In this document: positions 7,104 to 16,693 of the stretch, one piece after another
How the letters are laid out: the number at the start of each line of letters is the position of its first letter
Numbering within the stretch: the stretch's first letter is position 1
Origin: Phenylobacterium haematophilum
GTDB lineage: Bacteria > Pseudomonadota > Alphaproteobacteria > Caulobacterales > Caulobacteraceae
Direction: 5' to 3'
Assembly: GCF_014196295.1 (NCBI RefSeq)
Contig: NZ_JACIDK010000011.1
Span: 1-56,247 of the forward strand
Length of the DNA: 56,247 nucleotides
Made by a program: the position numbers and the translations under genes
Notes under the pieces: model-generated
Database searches by the model: none
Seen by the model: only the letters and a program-made list of their open reading frames with translations
Told to the model about the DNA's origin: nothing

Positions 7104-8951
7104 ATGCCGACCTATCGCTCACGCACGACCACCCACGGCCGCAACATGGCCGGCGCCCGCGGCCTCTGGCGCGCCACCGGCATGAAGGACAGCGACTTCG
7201 GCAAACCGATCATCGCCGTGGTGAACTCGTTCACTCAGTTCGTGCCGGGCCACGTGCACCTGAAGGACCTCGGCCAGTTGGTCGCCCGCGAGATCGAGCG
7301 GGCCGGCGGCGTCGCCAAGGAGTTCAACACCATCGCGGTCGACGACGGCATCGCCATGGGCCACGACGGCATGCTCTACAGCCTGCCCTCCCGCGAACTG
7401 ATCGCCGACAGCGTCGAGTACATGGTCAACGCCCACTGCGCCGACGCCATGGTCTGCATCTCCAATTGCGACAAGATCACCCCCGGCATGCTGATGGCCT
7501 CGCTGCGCATCAACATCCCGACGGTGTTCGTCTCGGGCGGTCCGATGGAAGCCGGCAAGGTGATCCTAAAGGGCAAGGAGGTCGCCCTCGACCTGGTCGA
7601 CGCAATGGTCGCGGCCGCCGACGACAAGATTTCCGACGAGGAGGTCGCCGCCATCGAGCGCTCGGCCTGTCCGACCTGCGGCTCCTGCTCGGGCATGTTC
7701 ACCGCCAACTCGATGAACTGCCTGACCGAGGCGCTCGGCCTGTCCCTACCGGGCAATGGCTCGGTCCTGGCCACCCACGCCGACCGCGAGCGGCTGTTCC
7801 TGGAAGCCGGCCGCCTGATCGTCGACATCACCCGCCGCTACTATGAGCAGGACGACGCCTCGGTGCTGCCGCGCTCGGTCGCCTCGTTCAAGGCGTTCGA
7901 GAACGCGATGAGCCTCGACATCGCCATGGGCGGCTCGACCAATACCGTGCTGCACCTGCTGGCCGCAGCCCACGAGGCCGGCGTCGACTTCACGATGGAG
8001 GACATCGACCGACTGTCGCGAAAGGTGCCGTGCCTGTCCAAGGTCGCACCGGCTAAGGCCGACGTGCACATGGAGGACGTCCACCGCGCCGGCGGCATCA
8101 TGGCCATCCTGGGCCAGCTCGACCGCGCCGGCCTGCTGCATACCGACCTGCCCACGGTCCACTCCAAGTCGATGGGCGAAGCGCTCGACCGCTGGGATAT
8201 CAGCCGCACCAACAGCGAGGCGGTGCAGACCTTCTTCCGCGCAGCGCCCGGCGGCGTCCCGACACAGACCGCGTTCAGCCAGGATCGCCGCTGGAAGGAG
8301 CTCGACCTCGATCGCGAGAACGGCGTCATTCGCGAAGCCAAGTACGCCTTCTCGCAAGACGGCGGCCTGGCCGTGCTGTCCGGCAACCTGGCCGAGGACG
8401 GCTGCATCGTGAAGACCGCCGGGGTCGACGAAGAGATCCTGAAGTTCGCCGGAACGGCTCGCGTCTTCGAGAGCCAGGACGCAGCGGTCAGCGCTATCCT
8501 GAGCGGGAAGATCGTCGCCGGCGACGTGGTCGTCATCCGCTACGAAGGCCCAAAGGGCGGCCCGGGCATGCAGGAGATGCTCTACCCGACCAGCTATCTG
8601 AAATCGAAAGGCCTGGGCAAAGCCTGCGCGCTGATCACCGACGGCCGCTTCTCCGGCGGCACCTCGGGCCTCTCCATCGGCCACGTCTCGCCCGAGGCGG
8701 CCGAGGGTGGGGTGATCGGGTTGGTCGAAGACGGCGACCGCATCGTCATCGACATCCCCGAGCGGATCATCCGGCTCGACGTCTCGGACGCCGTGCTGGC
8801 CGAACGCCGCGCGGCGATGACCGCCAAGGGCGCGGCCGCCTGGAAGCCGGCCGAGCGTCAGCGCGTGGTCTCCCCGGCCCTGCGCGCCTACGCCGCCATG
8901 ACCACAAACGCCGCCCGCGGCGCCGTTCGCGACGTCAGCCAGGTCGAGTAG
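7104..8951 (+). CDS. ilvD: Dihydroxy-acid dehydratase
   Basis: 615 aa, matching the E. coli enzyme length (616). Iron-sulfur ligand segments are C-I-S-N-C122-D-K and C-P-T-C-G-S-C-S-G (about 192-200); the C-terminal G-R-F-S-G-G-T-S-G segment is also diagnostic. It dehydrates 2,3-dihydroxy acids to 2-keto acids in valine, isoleucine and leucine synthesis. ATG 7104 is preceded by AGGA at 7091-7094 and gives the family N-terminus M-P-x-Y-R-S; an upstream in-frame start would add 11 unlikely residues. It is probably controlled by the divergent LysR protein. Confidence 0.97.
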   Translation: MPTYRSRTTTHGRNMAGARGLWRATGMKDSDFGKPIIAVVNSFTQFVPGHVHLKDLGQLVAREIERAGGVAKEFNTIAVDDGIAMGHDGMLYSLPSRELIADSVEYMVNAHCADAMVCISNCDKITPGMLMASLRINIPTVFVSGGPMEAGKVILKGKEVALDLVDAMVAAADDKISDEEVAAIERSACPTCGSCSGMFTANSMNCLTEALGLSLPGNGSVLATHADRERLFLEAGRLIVDITRRYYEQDDASVLPRSVASFKAFENAMSLDIAMGGSTNTVLHLLAAAHEAGVDFTMEDIDRLSRKVPCLSKVAPAKADVHMEDVHRAGGIMAILGQLDRAGLLHTDLPTVHSKSMGEALDRWDISRTNSEAVQTFFRAAPGGVPTQTAFSQDRRWKELDLDRENGVIREAKYAFSQDGGLAVLSGNLAEDGCIVKTAGVDEEILKFAGTARVFESQDAAVSAILSGKIVAGDVVVIRYEGPKGGPGMQEMLYPTSYLKSKGLGKACALITDGRFSGGTSGLSIGHVSPEAAEGGVIGLVEDGDRIVIDIPERIIRLDVSDAVLAERRAAMTAKGAAAWKPAERQRVVSPALRAYAAMTTNAARGAVRDVSQVE

Positions 8952-8958
8952 CCGATCA

Positions 8959-8989
8959 GGCGCGGCGCTGTTCAAGACGGCGCCGCGCC
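8959..8989 (+). terminator. Hairpin after ilvD
   Basis: Perfect 10-bp arms GGCGCGGCGC and GCGCCGCGCC enclose an 11-nt loop, starting 7 nt after the ilvD stop. There is no T-run, so termination efficiency is uncertain. Confidence 0.5.
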
Positions 8990-9004
8990 CCTAAACCTAA
9001 CGCC

Positions 9005-9448
9005 ATGCAGACCCCGCTTCCCTCCGCCGGCGTCCTCGACGGGCGCGAACATGTCCTGCCGGTGCGGGTCTATTACGAGGACACCGACTTCACCGGCGTC
9101 GTCTATCACGCGAACTACGTCCGCTATTTCGAGCGCGGCCGATCCGACTTCCTGCGCGTCGCCGGGGTTCATCACGCTGAATTGCTCGACCGCGACGATC
9201 CCGCGGCCTTTGCGATCGTGCGCATGGAAATCGACTTCAAGCGCGCCGCGCGCATCGACGACGCCCTGGCCGTTCGCACCACATACGACGCCGCCAGGGG
9301 CCCGCGCCTGTTCATCAGCCAGAAGATCACCCGCGGCGAAGAGCTGATCTGCGCCGCCAAGGTCGAGGCCGCCTGCATCGACATGGCCGGCCGGCCGCGC
9401 AAGCCGCCCGCTGGCATGCTGGACACCCTGCGCCCGCTTTTTGCGTAA
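9005..9448 (+). CDS. ybgC: Tol-Pal-associated acyl-CoA thioesterase YbgC
   Basis: 147 aa hotdog thioesterase of the 4-hydroxybenzoyl-CoA type. The segment Y-Y-E-D-T-D-F-T-G-V-V-Y-H-A-N-Y at about residues 22-37 contains the catalytic Asp of this family. YbgC is conserved with the tol-pal genes in proteobacteria, though its physiological substrate is debated. It lies 129 bp before tolQ. A short dyad (GGTTTT-cgt-AAAACC, 9449-9463) follows its stop directly. Confidence 0.93.
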   Translation: MQTPLPSAGVLDGREHVLPVRVYYEDTDFTGVVYHANYVRYFERGRSDFLRVAGVHHAELLDRDDPAAFAIVRMEIDFKRAARIDDALAVRTTYDAARGPRLFISQKITRGEELICAAKVEAACIDMAGRPRKPPAGMLDTLRPLFA

Positions 9449-9481
9449 GGTTTTCGTAAAACCGCCTCCACCGTTTCGGCG

Positions 9482-9497
9482 TTAGAGGTCGGTTAAC
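9482..9497 (+). promoter_or_regulatory. CtrA-like box (one mismatch) before tolQ
   Basis: TTAG-N7-TTAAC, one base from the CtrA consensus TTAA-N7-TTAA(C), in the ybgC-tolQ gap and 80 nt before the tolQ start. Tol-Pal acts at the division site, so cell-cycle control would make sense, but this is inference. Confidence 0.35.
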
Positions 9498-9577
9498 CAG
9501 AAGGCATGGCCTTAAGTTCGCCACCGCAGGCGGCTTGAAGTCGTGCGCCTGCCTTTCTTACGGAGCCCTACGAGCGC

Positions 9578-10279
9578 ATGGACCCCGCTGCGATCACCGC
9601 CGACAGCTTCAGCTTCATCAATCTGTTCATTCGCGCCGACTGGGTCGTGAAGGCGGTGATGATCGGATTGATCCTGGCCTCCCTGTGGTCTTGGACCGTA
9701 ATCATCGACAAGTCGCTCCGCCTGACCAAGCTCAACAAGGAGGCCAGCGCCTTCGAGGACCAGGTCTCCTCAGGCCGCTCGCTGGAGGACATCGCAGCCG
9801 AGCATGGCGAGCGGCCAACCCAGGCGCTTCCGCGCATGCTGCAGGGCGCGCTGAAGGAGTGGCGCGACGCCCGCGCGCGGGGCCTGGTCTCCGAGAGCCA
9901 GACCGCCTTCCTGATCCAGCGCATCGACCGCGCCCTCGACACCACCATCGCCCGGGAAAGCGCGCGGGTTGAAAACGGCCTCGGCTCGCTGGCCATCGTC
10001 GCCACCGCCTCGCCGTTCATCGGCCTGTTCGGCACCGTTTGGGGGATCATGAAGGCCTTCCAGGCGATCGCCGTCGAAAAGTCGACCAACCTGGCGGTCG
10101 TCGCCCCCTCGATCGCCGAGGCGCTGTTCGCCACGGCCATCGGCCTGATCGCGGCGATCCCCGCCTACATCGCCTACAACAAGTTCTCGACCGACGCCGG
10201 CAAGTACGCGGGCCGGCTCGAAGGCTTCGCCGACGACCTTTCCACCGCCATCCAGCGCCGCCTGGCCGAGCGGGGCTAA
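9578..10279 (+). CDS. tolQ: Tol-Pal proton-channel subunit TolQ
   Basis: 233 aa inner-membrane protein of the ExbB/MotA class. One membrane segment is at about residues 25-45 (W-V-V-K-A-V-M-I-G-L-I), and two more follow G-S-L-A-I-V-A-T-A-S-P-F-I-G-L-F-G-T-V-W-G, the signature loop and helix of TolQ, near 135-160 and 175-195. With TolR it forms the proton channel that energises TolA. It is the first gene of tolQ-tolR-tolA-tolB. Confidence 0.96.
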   Translation: MDPAAITADSFSFINLFIRADWVVKAVMIGLILASLWSWTVIIDKSLRLTKLNKEASAFEDQVSSGRSLEDIAAEHGERPTQALPRMLQGALKEWRDARARGLVSESQTAFLIQRIDRALDTTIARESARVENGLGSLAIVATASPFIGLFGTVWGIMKAFQAIAVEKSTNLAVVAPSIAEALFATAIGLIAAIPAYIAYNKFSTDAGKYAGRLEGFADDLSTAIQRRLAERG

Positions 10280-10284
10280 GGGTC

Positions 10285-10761
10285 ATGGCGCTTTCCTCCC
10301 ACGACGCGTTCTCCGCCTCCGGCGGGTCGCGCCGCCGGCGCGGCCGTCGCTCGCGCGGGGCGCTGTCCGAGATCAACGTCACGCCGCTGGTCGACGTGAT
10401 GCTCGTGCTGTTGATCATCTTCATGGTCTCGGCCCCGCTGCTGACCAGCGGCGTCGAGATCGAGCTGCCCAAGACCGAGGCGGCCGCCATGGAAGATCCC
10501 AAAGAGCCGCTGACCGTCTCCATCCGCCAGGACGGCACGGTGTTCATCCAGGAAGACGCGGTGCCTTTCGCGAGCCTGGCGCCGCGCCTCCGGGCCATGT
10601 CGGGCGACGATCGGGCCAAGCCGATCTATGTGCGCGCCGACGGTCGTGCGTCCTACGAGATCGTCGCCCAGGTCATGGCGGCGCTGTCGACCTCGGGCTT
10701 CACCAGCATCAACCTGATCACCGACACCGGCGGACCGTCTTCGGGCGGCGAGCCGCGCTGA
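10285..10761 (+). CDS. tolR: Tol-Pal channel protein TolR
   Basis: 158 aa, ExbD/TolR family. A basic N-terminus (R-R-R-R-G-R-R-S-R) precedes the single membrane helix with the signature I-N-V-T-P-L-V-D-V-M-L-V-L-L-I-I-F-M at about residues 30-47; the Asp in L-V-D is the proton-carrying residue. A periplasmic domain follows. The ATG at 10285 is 5 nt after the tolQ stop; the longer frame upstream is internal to tolQ. Confidence 0.95.
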   Translation: MALSSHDAFSASGGSRRRRGRRSRGALSEINVTPLVDVMLVLLIIFMVSAPLLTSGVEIELPKTEAAAMEDPKEPLTVSIRQDGTVFIQEDAVPFASLAPRLRAMSGDDRAKPIYVRADGRASYEIVAQVMAALSTSGFTSINLITDTGGPSSGGEPR

Positions 10762-10768
10762 GGCGCTG

Positions 10769-11602
10769 ATGGCCCGGGAAAGGTCTGAATTCTCCGGCGC
10801 GATGCTCGCATCAACCCTGCTGCACGCAGGGGTGATCGTCGCCGCCATGATCTCGTGGCCTTGGGCGCGCCAGTTGCCGCTCGGCTCGGCCGTGCCGATC
10901 AACATCGTCGCCAACGCGCCGGTGACCGATCTGGCCCCCGCCGAGCAGGGACCAGAAGACCTTCCTGCCCAGACCGAGGAGCCGGTCCCCGAGGCCCCCG
11001 CCCCGCCGGCGGCGCCCGCGCCGACGCCGCAACCGGTCCCGCTCCCGCCCAAGCCTGCACCCGCGCCCGCCCCTGCGCCCAAGGCAGCTCCGGTCCCCAA
11101 GCCCACGCCGACGCCGACGCCCAAGCCCGCGCCGGCCAAGCCCGCCGAGAAGGCGCCCAAACCGGCGCCCAAGGCGGAGAAGGGCCTCGACCTCGACGCC
11201 CTGGCCGCCAGCCTCCCAGGCGCCCAGCGTTCGTCCGCGGCCAAAGGTCCGTCCCGCCAGGCCACCGCGCCCGAGGCGCGGCCCGACCTCGGTTCGGGTC
11301 AGGCGGCCGCGGCGATCGCCGGCATGAGCGATGAGATCCAGAAGCGCTGGAACCCCAACTGCAACGTCGAGGGCGGGCGCGACGTGCGGCTGAAGGTGTC
11401 CTTCACCCTCGGCGGCGGCGGCCAGGTCGTCGGCCAGGTCGGCGCGCACGGCGCCGAGAATTCCGCCGATCCGGTGGTCAAGGCCGCGGCCGAACGGGCG
11501 ATCCGTGCGGTCTACGCGGCCGCGCCGTTCACCCGGCTACCCCGCTCGCTCTACGGCCAGCGCTTCGACCTGAACTTCAAGACCAGCGAGGCCTGTTCGT
11601 GA
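10769..11602 (+). CDS. tolA: Tol-Pal linker protein TolA
   Basis: 277 aa. An N-terminal membrane helix ([17 protein letters not shown] at about 12-28) is followed by a Pro/Ala/Lys-rich region (about 70-145) and a C-terminal domain (about 170-277) with two Cys. Family and context identify it as TolA, which links TolQR to TolB-Pal across the periplasm. Its linker is made of P-A-P and K-P repeats instead of the long Ala/Lys/Glu helix of E. coli TolA, and the protein is much shorter, as usual in alphaproteobacteria. Confidence 0.92.
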   Translation: MARERSEFSGAMLASTLLHAGVIVAAMISWPWARQLPLGSAVPINIVANAPVTDLAPAEQGPEDLPAQTEEPVPEAPAPPAAPAPTPQPVPLPPKPAPAPAPAPKAAPVPKPTPTPTPKPAPAKPAEKAPKPAPKAEKGLDLDALAASLPGAQRSSAAKGPSRQATAPEARPDLGSGQAAAAIAGMSDEIQKRWNPNCNVEGGRDVRLKVSFTLGGGGQVVGQVGAHGAENSADPVVKAAAERAIRAVYAAAPFTRLPRSLYGQRFDLNFKTSEACS

Positions 11603-11619
11603 ACAAGGAGAACCGCCCC

Positions 11620-12915
11620 ATGCGCCTGAAGACCCTGGCCCTGGCCGTTTTCGCCGCGCTTCTTACGTCGGTAGCGGCCACCGCGCCGGCCCGCGCGCAG
11701 ATCGAGGTCGACATCAATCGCGGCGACGTCAAGCCGCTGCCCATCGCTATTCCCGCCTTCGGCGGCCAGCAGGGCGCCGAGATCGCCCAGGTCATCACCG
11801 GCAACCTCGAGCGCTCGGGCCTGTTCGCGCCGATCCCGCCGGCTGCGCACGTCGAGAAGACCCTTGACGTCAACGTCCAGCCGCGCTTCCCCGACTGGAA
11901 GGTGATCAACGCCCAGGCGCTGGTGAACGGCCAGGTCACGGTCGAGGGGGGCCGCCTGACCGTCAACTTCCGGCTATGGGACGTCTACTCCGAGCAGCAG
12001 CTGCTCGGTCTGCAGTTCACCTCGACCCCCGACAACTGGCGGCGCGTGGCGCACAAGATTTCGGACGCGGTCTATGAGCGGCTGACCGGCGAGAAGGGCT
12101 ATTTCGACACCCGCGTGGTGTTCGTCTCGGAGAGCGGCGACCGTCTGAACCGCCGCAAGCAGCTGGCCATCATGGACCAGGACGGCGCCAACCCGTCCTA
12201 CCTGACCGACGGCTCCTACATCGTCATGACCCCGCGGTTCTCCTCGACCAGCCAGGAAATCACCTACATGGCCCTGCGGCCGGAGGGCTCGTCCATCTAC
12301 CTGTTCAATCTGGAGAGCGGCCGCCGCGAGACCCTCGGCAACTTCCCCGGAATGGTCTTCGCCCCGCGCTTCTCGCCCGACGGCGGCCGCGTCGCCTTCT
12401 CCGTCGAACGCGCCGGCAACACCGACATCTACGTGATGGACCTGCGCAGCCGCGCGTCCAACCGCCTGACCTCCGACCCGTCGATCGAAACCTCGCCGTC
12501 GTTCTCGCCGGACGGTTCGCAGATCGTCTACAACTCCGACCGCGGCGGCAGCGCCCAGCTCTACGTCATGAGCGCCAACGGTGGAGGCGGACGGCGCATC
12601 TCGTTCGGCTCGGGCCGTTACACCACCCCGGTGTGGAGCCCGACGGGCGAATACATCGCCTTCACCAAGCAGACCGGCGGCGAGTTCCACATCGGCATCA
12701 TGAAGCCGGACGGCTCGGACGAGCGAATTCTCACCAGCAGCTACATGGACGAGGGTCCGACCTGGGCGCCCAACGGGCGGGTGCTGATGTTCAGCCGTGA
12801 AACGCCTGGTGGAGCTCCACGTTTGTGGACGGTGGACGTCACCGGCCGGATCGAACGCGCAGCCCCCTATCCAGGCTCCGGGTCCGATCCCGCCTGGTCG
12901 CCACTGCTGAATTAG
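11620..12915 (+). CDS. tolB: Periplasmic Tol-Pal translocation protein TolB
   Basis: 431 aa. A signal peptide (about residues 1-27, ending A-R-A) precedes the TolB N-terminal domain and a C-terminal beta-propeller with repeated F-S-P-D-G and W-S-P-x-G motifs (for example P-R-F-S-P-D-G, P-S-F-S-P-D-G, P-V-W-S-P-T-G). TolB binds Pal and outer-membrane proteins. I chose ATG 11620 because AAGGAG (11605-11610) lies 9 nt before it and the signal peptide starts there; a GTG at 11599 overlapping the tolA stop would add seven residues. Confidence 0.95.
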   Translation: MRLKTLALAVFAALLTSVAATAPARAQIEVDINRGDVKPLPIAIPAFGGQQGAEIAQVITGNLERSGLFAPIPPAAHVEKTLDVNVQPRFPDWKVINAQALVNGQVTVEGGRLTVNFRLWDVYSEQQLLGLQFTSTPDNWRRVAHKISDAVYERLTGEKGYFDTRVVFVSESGDRLNRRKQLAIMDQDGANPSYLTDGSYIVMTPRFSSTSQEITYMALRPEGSSIYLFNLESGRRETLGNFPGMVFAPRFSPDGGRVAFSVERAGNTDIYVMDLRSRASNRLTSDPSIETSPSFSPDGSQIVYNSDRGGSAQLYVMSANGGGGRRISFGSGRYTTPVWSPTGEYIAFTKQTGGEFHIGIMKPDGSDERILTSSYMDEGPTWAPNGRVLMFSRETPGGAPRLWTVDVTGRIERAAPYPGSGSDPAWSPLLN

Positions 12916-13044
12916 CCAGTGTTTCCAGGTTTAAAATTCCCCCCAACGGACTTTTGAAATGTCCGGTAACGGCAAAGCCGGGTAGAACGAGGAACTGGCT
13001 GTGGGGACCGCCGTCGTCGTAACTTATTAATTGGAGAAGCAAAC

Positions 13045-13593
13045 GTGCAAAGCTTCAGTATCAAGCACGCCCTGCGACTGAGCCTGGTTGCAGCCGCCGC
13101 CATCTCGGTCACGGCCTGCGCCTCGCGCCCGAAGCCGGCCCCCGCCCCGGAACCGACGCCCGCGCCGGCCCCTGCGCCCGCCCCGGAACCGGCCCCCGCG
13201 CCGCCCCCGACCTCGTCGGTGATCCCGGGTTCGATCCAGGACTTCACGGTCAACGTCGGCGACCGCGTCTATTTCGACCTCGACAGCTACAGCGTTCGCG
13301 CCGACGCCGCTCCGCTGCTCGACGCGCAGGCCGCCTGGCTGGTGCGCTATCCGAACGTCCAGATCCGCATCGAAGGCAACGCCGACGAACGCGGCACCCG
13401 TGAGTACAACCTCGCCCTCGGCTCGCGCCGCGCCAATTCGGTGCGCGAGTACCTCGTGCAGCGCGGCGTGCAGCCGTCGCGCATCTCGACCGTGTCGTAC
13501 GGCAAGGAAAAGCCGATCGACGCCGGCGCCAACGAGGAAGCCTACCAGCGCAACCGGAACGCCCACACGGCGATCACTTCGGGCGCTCAATAA
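13045..13593 (+). CDS. pal: Peptidoglycan-associated lipoprotein Pal
   Basis: 182 aa from a GTG start with GGAGAAG 5 nt upstream. The lipoprotein signal ends in the lipobox V-T-A-C; a Pro/Ala repeat linker (about 30-60) leads to an OmpA-type peptidoglycan-binding domain with Y-F-D-L-D-S-Y-S and N-A-D-E-R-G-T-R-E-Y-N-L-A-L-G. It anchors the outer membrane to the wall and binds TolB. The 129-bp gap from tolB suggests it may have its own promoter; a strong terminator follows. Confidence 0.96.
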   Translation: MQSFSIKHALRLSLVAAAAISVTACASRPKPAPAPEPTPAPAPAPAPEPAPAPPPTSSVIPGSIQDFTVNVGDRVYFDLDSYSVRADAAPLLDAQAAWLVRYPNVQIRIEGNADERGTREYNLALGSRRANSVREYLVQRGVQPSRISTVSYGKEKPIDAGANEEAYQRNRNAHTAITSGAQ

Positions 13594-13615
13594 GCCCGTT
13601 GTTTGCAGTCTGCGG

Positions 13616-13640
13616 GAGGGGGCCTTCGGGTCCCCTCTTT
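13616..13640 (+). terminator. Rho-independent terminator after pal
   Basis: A 9-bp stem (GAGGGGGCC with GGTCCCCTC, one G-T pair) closed by a TTCG tetraloop and followed by TTT, 23 nt after the pal stop. This is a classic stable UUCG hairpin; cpoB downstream would then need another promoter or read-through. Confidence 0.75.
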
Positions 13641-13715
13641 GCATTTGCGCTCTACTTTACCTTCCTCACCGAACAGCCGCATTTTGGCCGTCCGTATTTG
13701 CAGATGATGCCGACT

Positions 13716-14543
13716 ATGAAGCTTGCCCGCCTCGCCCTGCCGCTCGCCCTCTCCCTGATCGCCTCCACCGCGGTGGCTCAGGTCCCAATGGATCCGCTGG
13801 ACGCCCGCGACGCGCGGCGCCTCGACCGCATGGAGCAGGTGATGCGCGAGCTCCGCTCGATCGTGTTCCAGGGCCGCGACAGCGGCAAGCCCGTCGTCGT
13901 GCAGCCGGCCGAGACCGACTACCAGCTCCAGGAGGTCAGCCGCCGGCTCGCCGACATGGAGCAGTCCATGACCCGGATGACCGGCGATCTGGAGAACGCC
14001 AACCGGCAAGCCGAGCTCGCCAAGCGCGAGGCCGACGCCCTTCGCGCCGAAAACAAGTCGCTGTCCGACCGCATCGCGAACCTCGAGAGCGGGGCGCTGG
14101 CCGCGACCGGCTCGGCCCCTGCCGGCGGGCCGGCTCCCGCCCCAGCCGCGGGCCTGTCGGCCAACGAAGCCTTCAGCCAGTCGCGCCAGGCGATGTTGGC
14201 CGGCGACTACGCCGTCGCAGAGGCCGGCTTCCGCGACTACGTTTCGGCCTATGGCGACAACGCCAAGGCGCCCGAAGCCCGCTACTGGCTGGGCAAGACC
14301 CTGACCGCGCGCGGCGCCCACGCTGACGCCGCCGGCTCCTACATCGCCGCCATCCGCGGCTGGCCGCAGACCAGCTGGGCTCCCGACGCGGTGCTGGAGC
14401 TGTCGCGCTCGCTGATCGCGCTGAAGAAGCCCGCTGACGCCTGCCAGACCCTGGCCGAACTCGCCAAGCGCTATCCCAAGGCCTCGACCACCGTGCAGAC
14501 CCGCGCGGCCCAGGCCCGCGCCCAGGCCAAGTGCTCGGGCTGA
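13716..14543 (+). CDS. cpoB: Division coordinator CpoB (YbgF), TPR protein
   Basis: 275 aa. Signal peptide (residues 1-21, ending A-V-A), an N-terminal coiled coil (about 30-125, rich in E, R and L), a Pro/Ala linker, and a C-terminal TPR domain starting at A-N-E-A-F-S-Q-S-R-Q-A-M. CpoB connects Tol-Pal with cell-wall synthesis during constriction. ATG 13716 gives the best signal peptide; ATG 13704 and 13707 are in frame just upstream. Its end overlaps the tilS start by 13 nt. Confidence 0.92.
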   Translation: MKLARLALPLALSLIASTAVAQVPMDPLDARDARRLDRMEQVMRELRSIVFQGRDSGKPVVVQPAETDYQLQEVSRRLADMEQSMTRMTGDLENANRQAELAKREADALRAENKSLSDRIANLESGALAATGSAPAGGPAPAPAAGLSANEAFSQSRQAMLAGDYAVAEAGFRDYVSAYGDNAKAPEARYWLGKTLTARGAHADAAGSYIAAIRGWPQTSWAPDAVLELSRSLIALKKPADACQTLAELAKRYPKASTTVQTRAAQARAQAKCSG

Positions 14544-15760
14544 GCGACCTAGGGACGGTCGTTCGCACCGTCCTCGACCGGCGGCTCGCCGCCGGCTCGA
14601 CCGCCCCGATCGCTGTGGCTCTGTCTGGCGGCGGCGATTCCCGCGCCCTGGCGCTGATGGCCGCCGACTGGGCCCAGGTCCACGGCCGCCGGCTGGCGAT
14701 CCTCACCGTCGATCACGGGCTCAACCCAGACAGCGCCGCCTGGAGCGCGGCCTGCGCCGCGCTCGCGGTGCGGCTGGGCGCCACTTTCCATCCGCTCGCC
14801 TGGACCGGCGACAAGCCCGCCCAGGGACTGCCCGCGGCAGCCCGCGCCGCACGCCATCGGCTGCTGGCCGACGCCGCCCGCGCCATCGGCGCGCGTGTCA
14901 TTCTGATGGGCCACACCGCCAGCGACCTGGCCGAGGCCGCCGCGATGCGCGCCGAGGGCTCGACGACGCCGTCTCCGCGCGAATGGGCCCCCTCGCCCGC
15001 GTGGCCGGAAGGGCGCGGAGTGTTCCTGCTGCGCCCGCTGCTGGCCGCCAGCCGCGCGCAGGTCCGCGGCTGGTTGACCGACCTGGGCGAGACCTGGATC
15101 GATGATCCGGCCAACGAGGATCAGCGCTTCGCCCGCGCCCGCGCTCGCCTCGCCGAACCGCCCGCCGTCGCGCCGCTCGCGGCGCTGGACCCGGAACTGG
15201 CGGCTCTAGCCGCCGGCGCCCAGATCGACGCCGCTGGAGTTGTCTCGCTGCCGCGCGTTCGCCTGCCCGAGCGGCTGGTCGCCGCCGCCGCGCTCTGCGC
15301 CGCCGGGACCGCCCGTCCGCCGCGCGCCGACCGGCTGGCGCGGATCATGCAGCACCTGCCTCTGGAGGAGCCGTTCATCACCACCCTCGCCGGTGCGCGA
15401 ATCCAAGCCAAGGGCGAGCGCGCCCTGTTCATGCGCGAGCAAGGCGAGTTGCTCCGCTCCGGCATCGCCGACCTGGTTCTGGCCCCGGGCGAACAGACGG
15501 TCTGGGACGGCCGCTTCGAGATCACCACGCAACGGGTTGCGGTGATCGCCCCGCTGACCGGCCATGCGGCGCAATTGCCGCGGGCCCAGCGGGCTGCCCT
15601 GCACGATGTTCCGGTCCGCGCCCGTGCGGCGCTGCCGGTCGTCCTCGACGGCGATCAGGCCGCCTGTCCGCTGCTGGAAGAAACGCCGGGCGTGTCGGTC
15701 CGCAATCTGGTGCGCGAGCGGCTGCTCGCCGCCGCCGGCGCGGTGGAACGCGAGCCCTAG
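14531..15760 (+). CDS. tilS: tRNA(Ile)-lysidine synthetase TilS
   Basis: 409 aa from a GTG overlapping cpoB. The PP-loop ATP-binding motif V-A-L-S-G-G-G-D-S-R-A-L is at about residues 27-38, followed by T-V-D-H-G-L and the G-H-T-A-S-D-L-A-E segment, all in TilS order. It makes lysidine at C34 of the CAU-anticodon tRNA(Ile), changing AUG to AUA decoding. The catalytic half is clear; the C-terminal part is less conserved, as usual. ftsH, a common neighbour of tilS in alphaproteobacteria, does not follow here. Confidence 0.92.
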   Translation: MLGLSDLGTVVRTVLDRRLAAGSTAPIAVALSGGGDSRALALMAADWAQVHGRRLAILTVDHGLNPDSAAWSAACAALAVRLGATFHPLAWTGDKPAQGLPAAARAARHRLLADAARAIGARVILMGHTASDLAEAAAMRAEGSTTPSPREWAPSPAWPEGRGVFLLRPLLAASRAQVRGWLTDLGETWIDDPANEDQRFARARARLAEPPAVAPLAALDPELAALAAGAQIDAAGVVSLPRVRLPERLVAAAALCAAGTARPPRADRLARIMQHLPLEEPFITTLAGARIQAKGERALFMREQGELLRSGIADLVLAPGEQTVWDGRFEITTQRVAVIAPLTGHAAQLPRAQRAALHDVPVRARAALPVVLDGDQAACPLLEETPGVSVRNLVRERLLAAAGAVEREP

Positions 15761-16635
15761 CGGGCCGCCGTCGTCAGCACATGCTCTATCCCGGCGACAA
15801 TCGGATCTGCGAACGCCTTGCCGAGCAGGTTCGCATGGTTGGCGCCCCTGACATGCGCGACATAACCGTGCTCGGACCGCTCGGCGGGCACGACCTGCAG
15901 CGCCTTCAGCCGGGCCTGGGTCTTTGCGTCGCCCGCCGTCACCACCGCCACCGGCAGGCCCGGCGCAAAGCCGCCGGCCTCGCGGCCCAGGGCTGAGGTC
16001 CGAGGCCAATTCTGAACCTCTTCGGCCGCCCAGCGGGTGTGGCTGGCCGACCCGTAGACCCGACGCTTTTCCTTGCGCGCCTCGCCCTCCAGCCCGATGA
16101 GGTCGCCGATCACCAGCGAGACCGGCCGCATGAACCCGGCCCCCGACCACGCGCCGACCAGCTTCATCGCCCCGCGGTAGGCGTGGATCCCCACCGCCGT
16201 GCCGCGCACGTCCAGCATCTCGGGCGTCACCGCGTCGACCAGCACGACGCCCAGCACCCGCTCGTGATTGCGCGGTACGAACACCCGCGCCATCAGCCCG
16301 GCCATCGAGTGGCCGGTGTAGACGATCGGCCCGGTCTCCCCCAGCCGCGCCAGCAGCGTCTCGAGATCCGCTGCGATGGCTTGACCGTCACGTGGCTCAG
16401 GGCTGGGATCGGAGTAGCCGAGTCCGGCCCGGTCATAGGCCAGGCTGCGCAGCCCCTTGGCCGTCAGTCGTTCCTGCACCACCGCCCAGTCGGCGGCGCA
16501 ACCGAATGCGCCGCATTCCAGGACAACTAGAGGACGGTCGTTCTGCGGTCCGGCCGGCGTGGCGCGGATCCGACGTCCGCCGATATCCACCAACCGGCCT
16601 CGTGACGGGTGAAAACGCTGGGCCGTCATCTGCAT
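15757..16635 (-). CDS. Alpha/beta hydrolase
   Basis: 292 aa. Nucleophile elbow G-H-S-M-A-G at about residues 108-113; the oxyanion region is near L-E-C-G-A-F-G; a late H in G-A-N-H-A-N completes a plausible triad. No signal peptide, so likely cytoplasmic. Substrate unknown. Its last 4 nt overlap the end of tilS on the opposite strand. An in-frame ATG two codons downstream is an alternative start. Confidence 0.85.
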   Translation of the reverse strand: MQMTAQRFHPSRGRLVDIGGRRIRATPAGPQNDRPLVVLECGAFGCAADWAVVQERLTAKGLRSLAYDRAGLGYSDPSPEPRDGQAIAADLETLLARLGETGPIVYTGHSMAGLMARVFVPRNHERVLGVVLVDAVTPEMLDVRGTAVGIHAYRGAMKLVGAWSGAGFMRPVSLVIGDLIGLEGEARKEKRRVYGSASHTRWAAEEVQNWPRTSALGREAGGFAPGLPVAVVTAGDAKTQARLKALQVVPAERSEHGYVAHVRGANHANLLGKAFADPIVAGIEHVLTTAAR

Positions 16636-16693
16636 ACCTTGAGCATCCCTCCAATCTAGTCGAGGTTGCCGCTCAAACTAGGAGTCGGTTGGA

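Noticed and set aside
10985..11170. Repetitive Pro/Ala codons in tolA (and similarly at 13130-13210 in pal) as a possible tandem repeat or phase-variable tract
   Set aside because: Repeats are irregular at the DNA level and encode ordinary envelope-spanning linkers.
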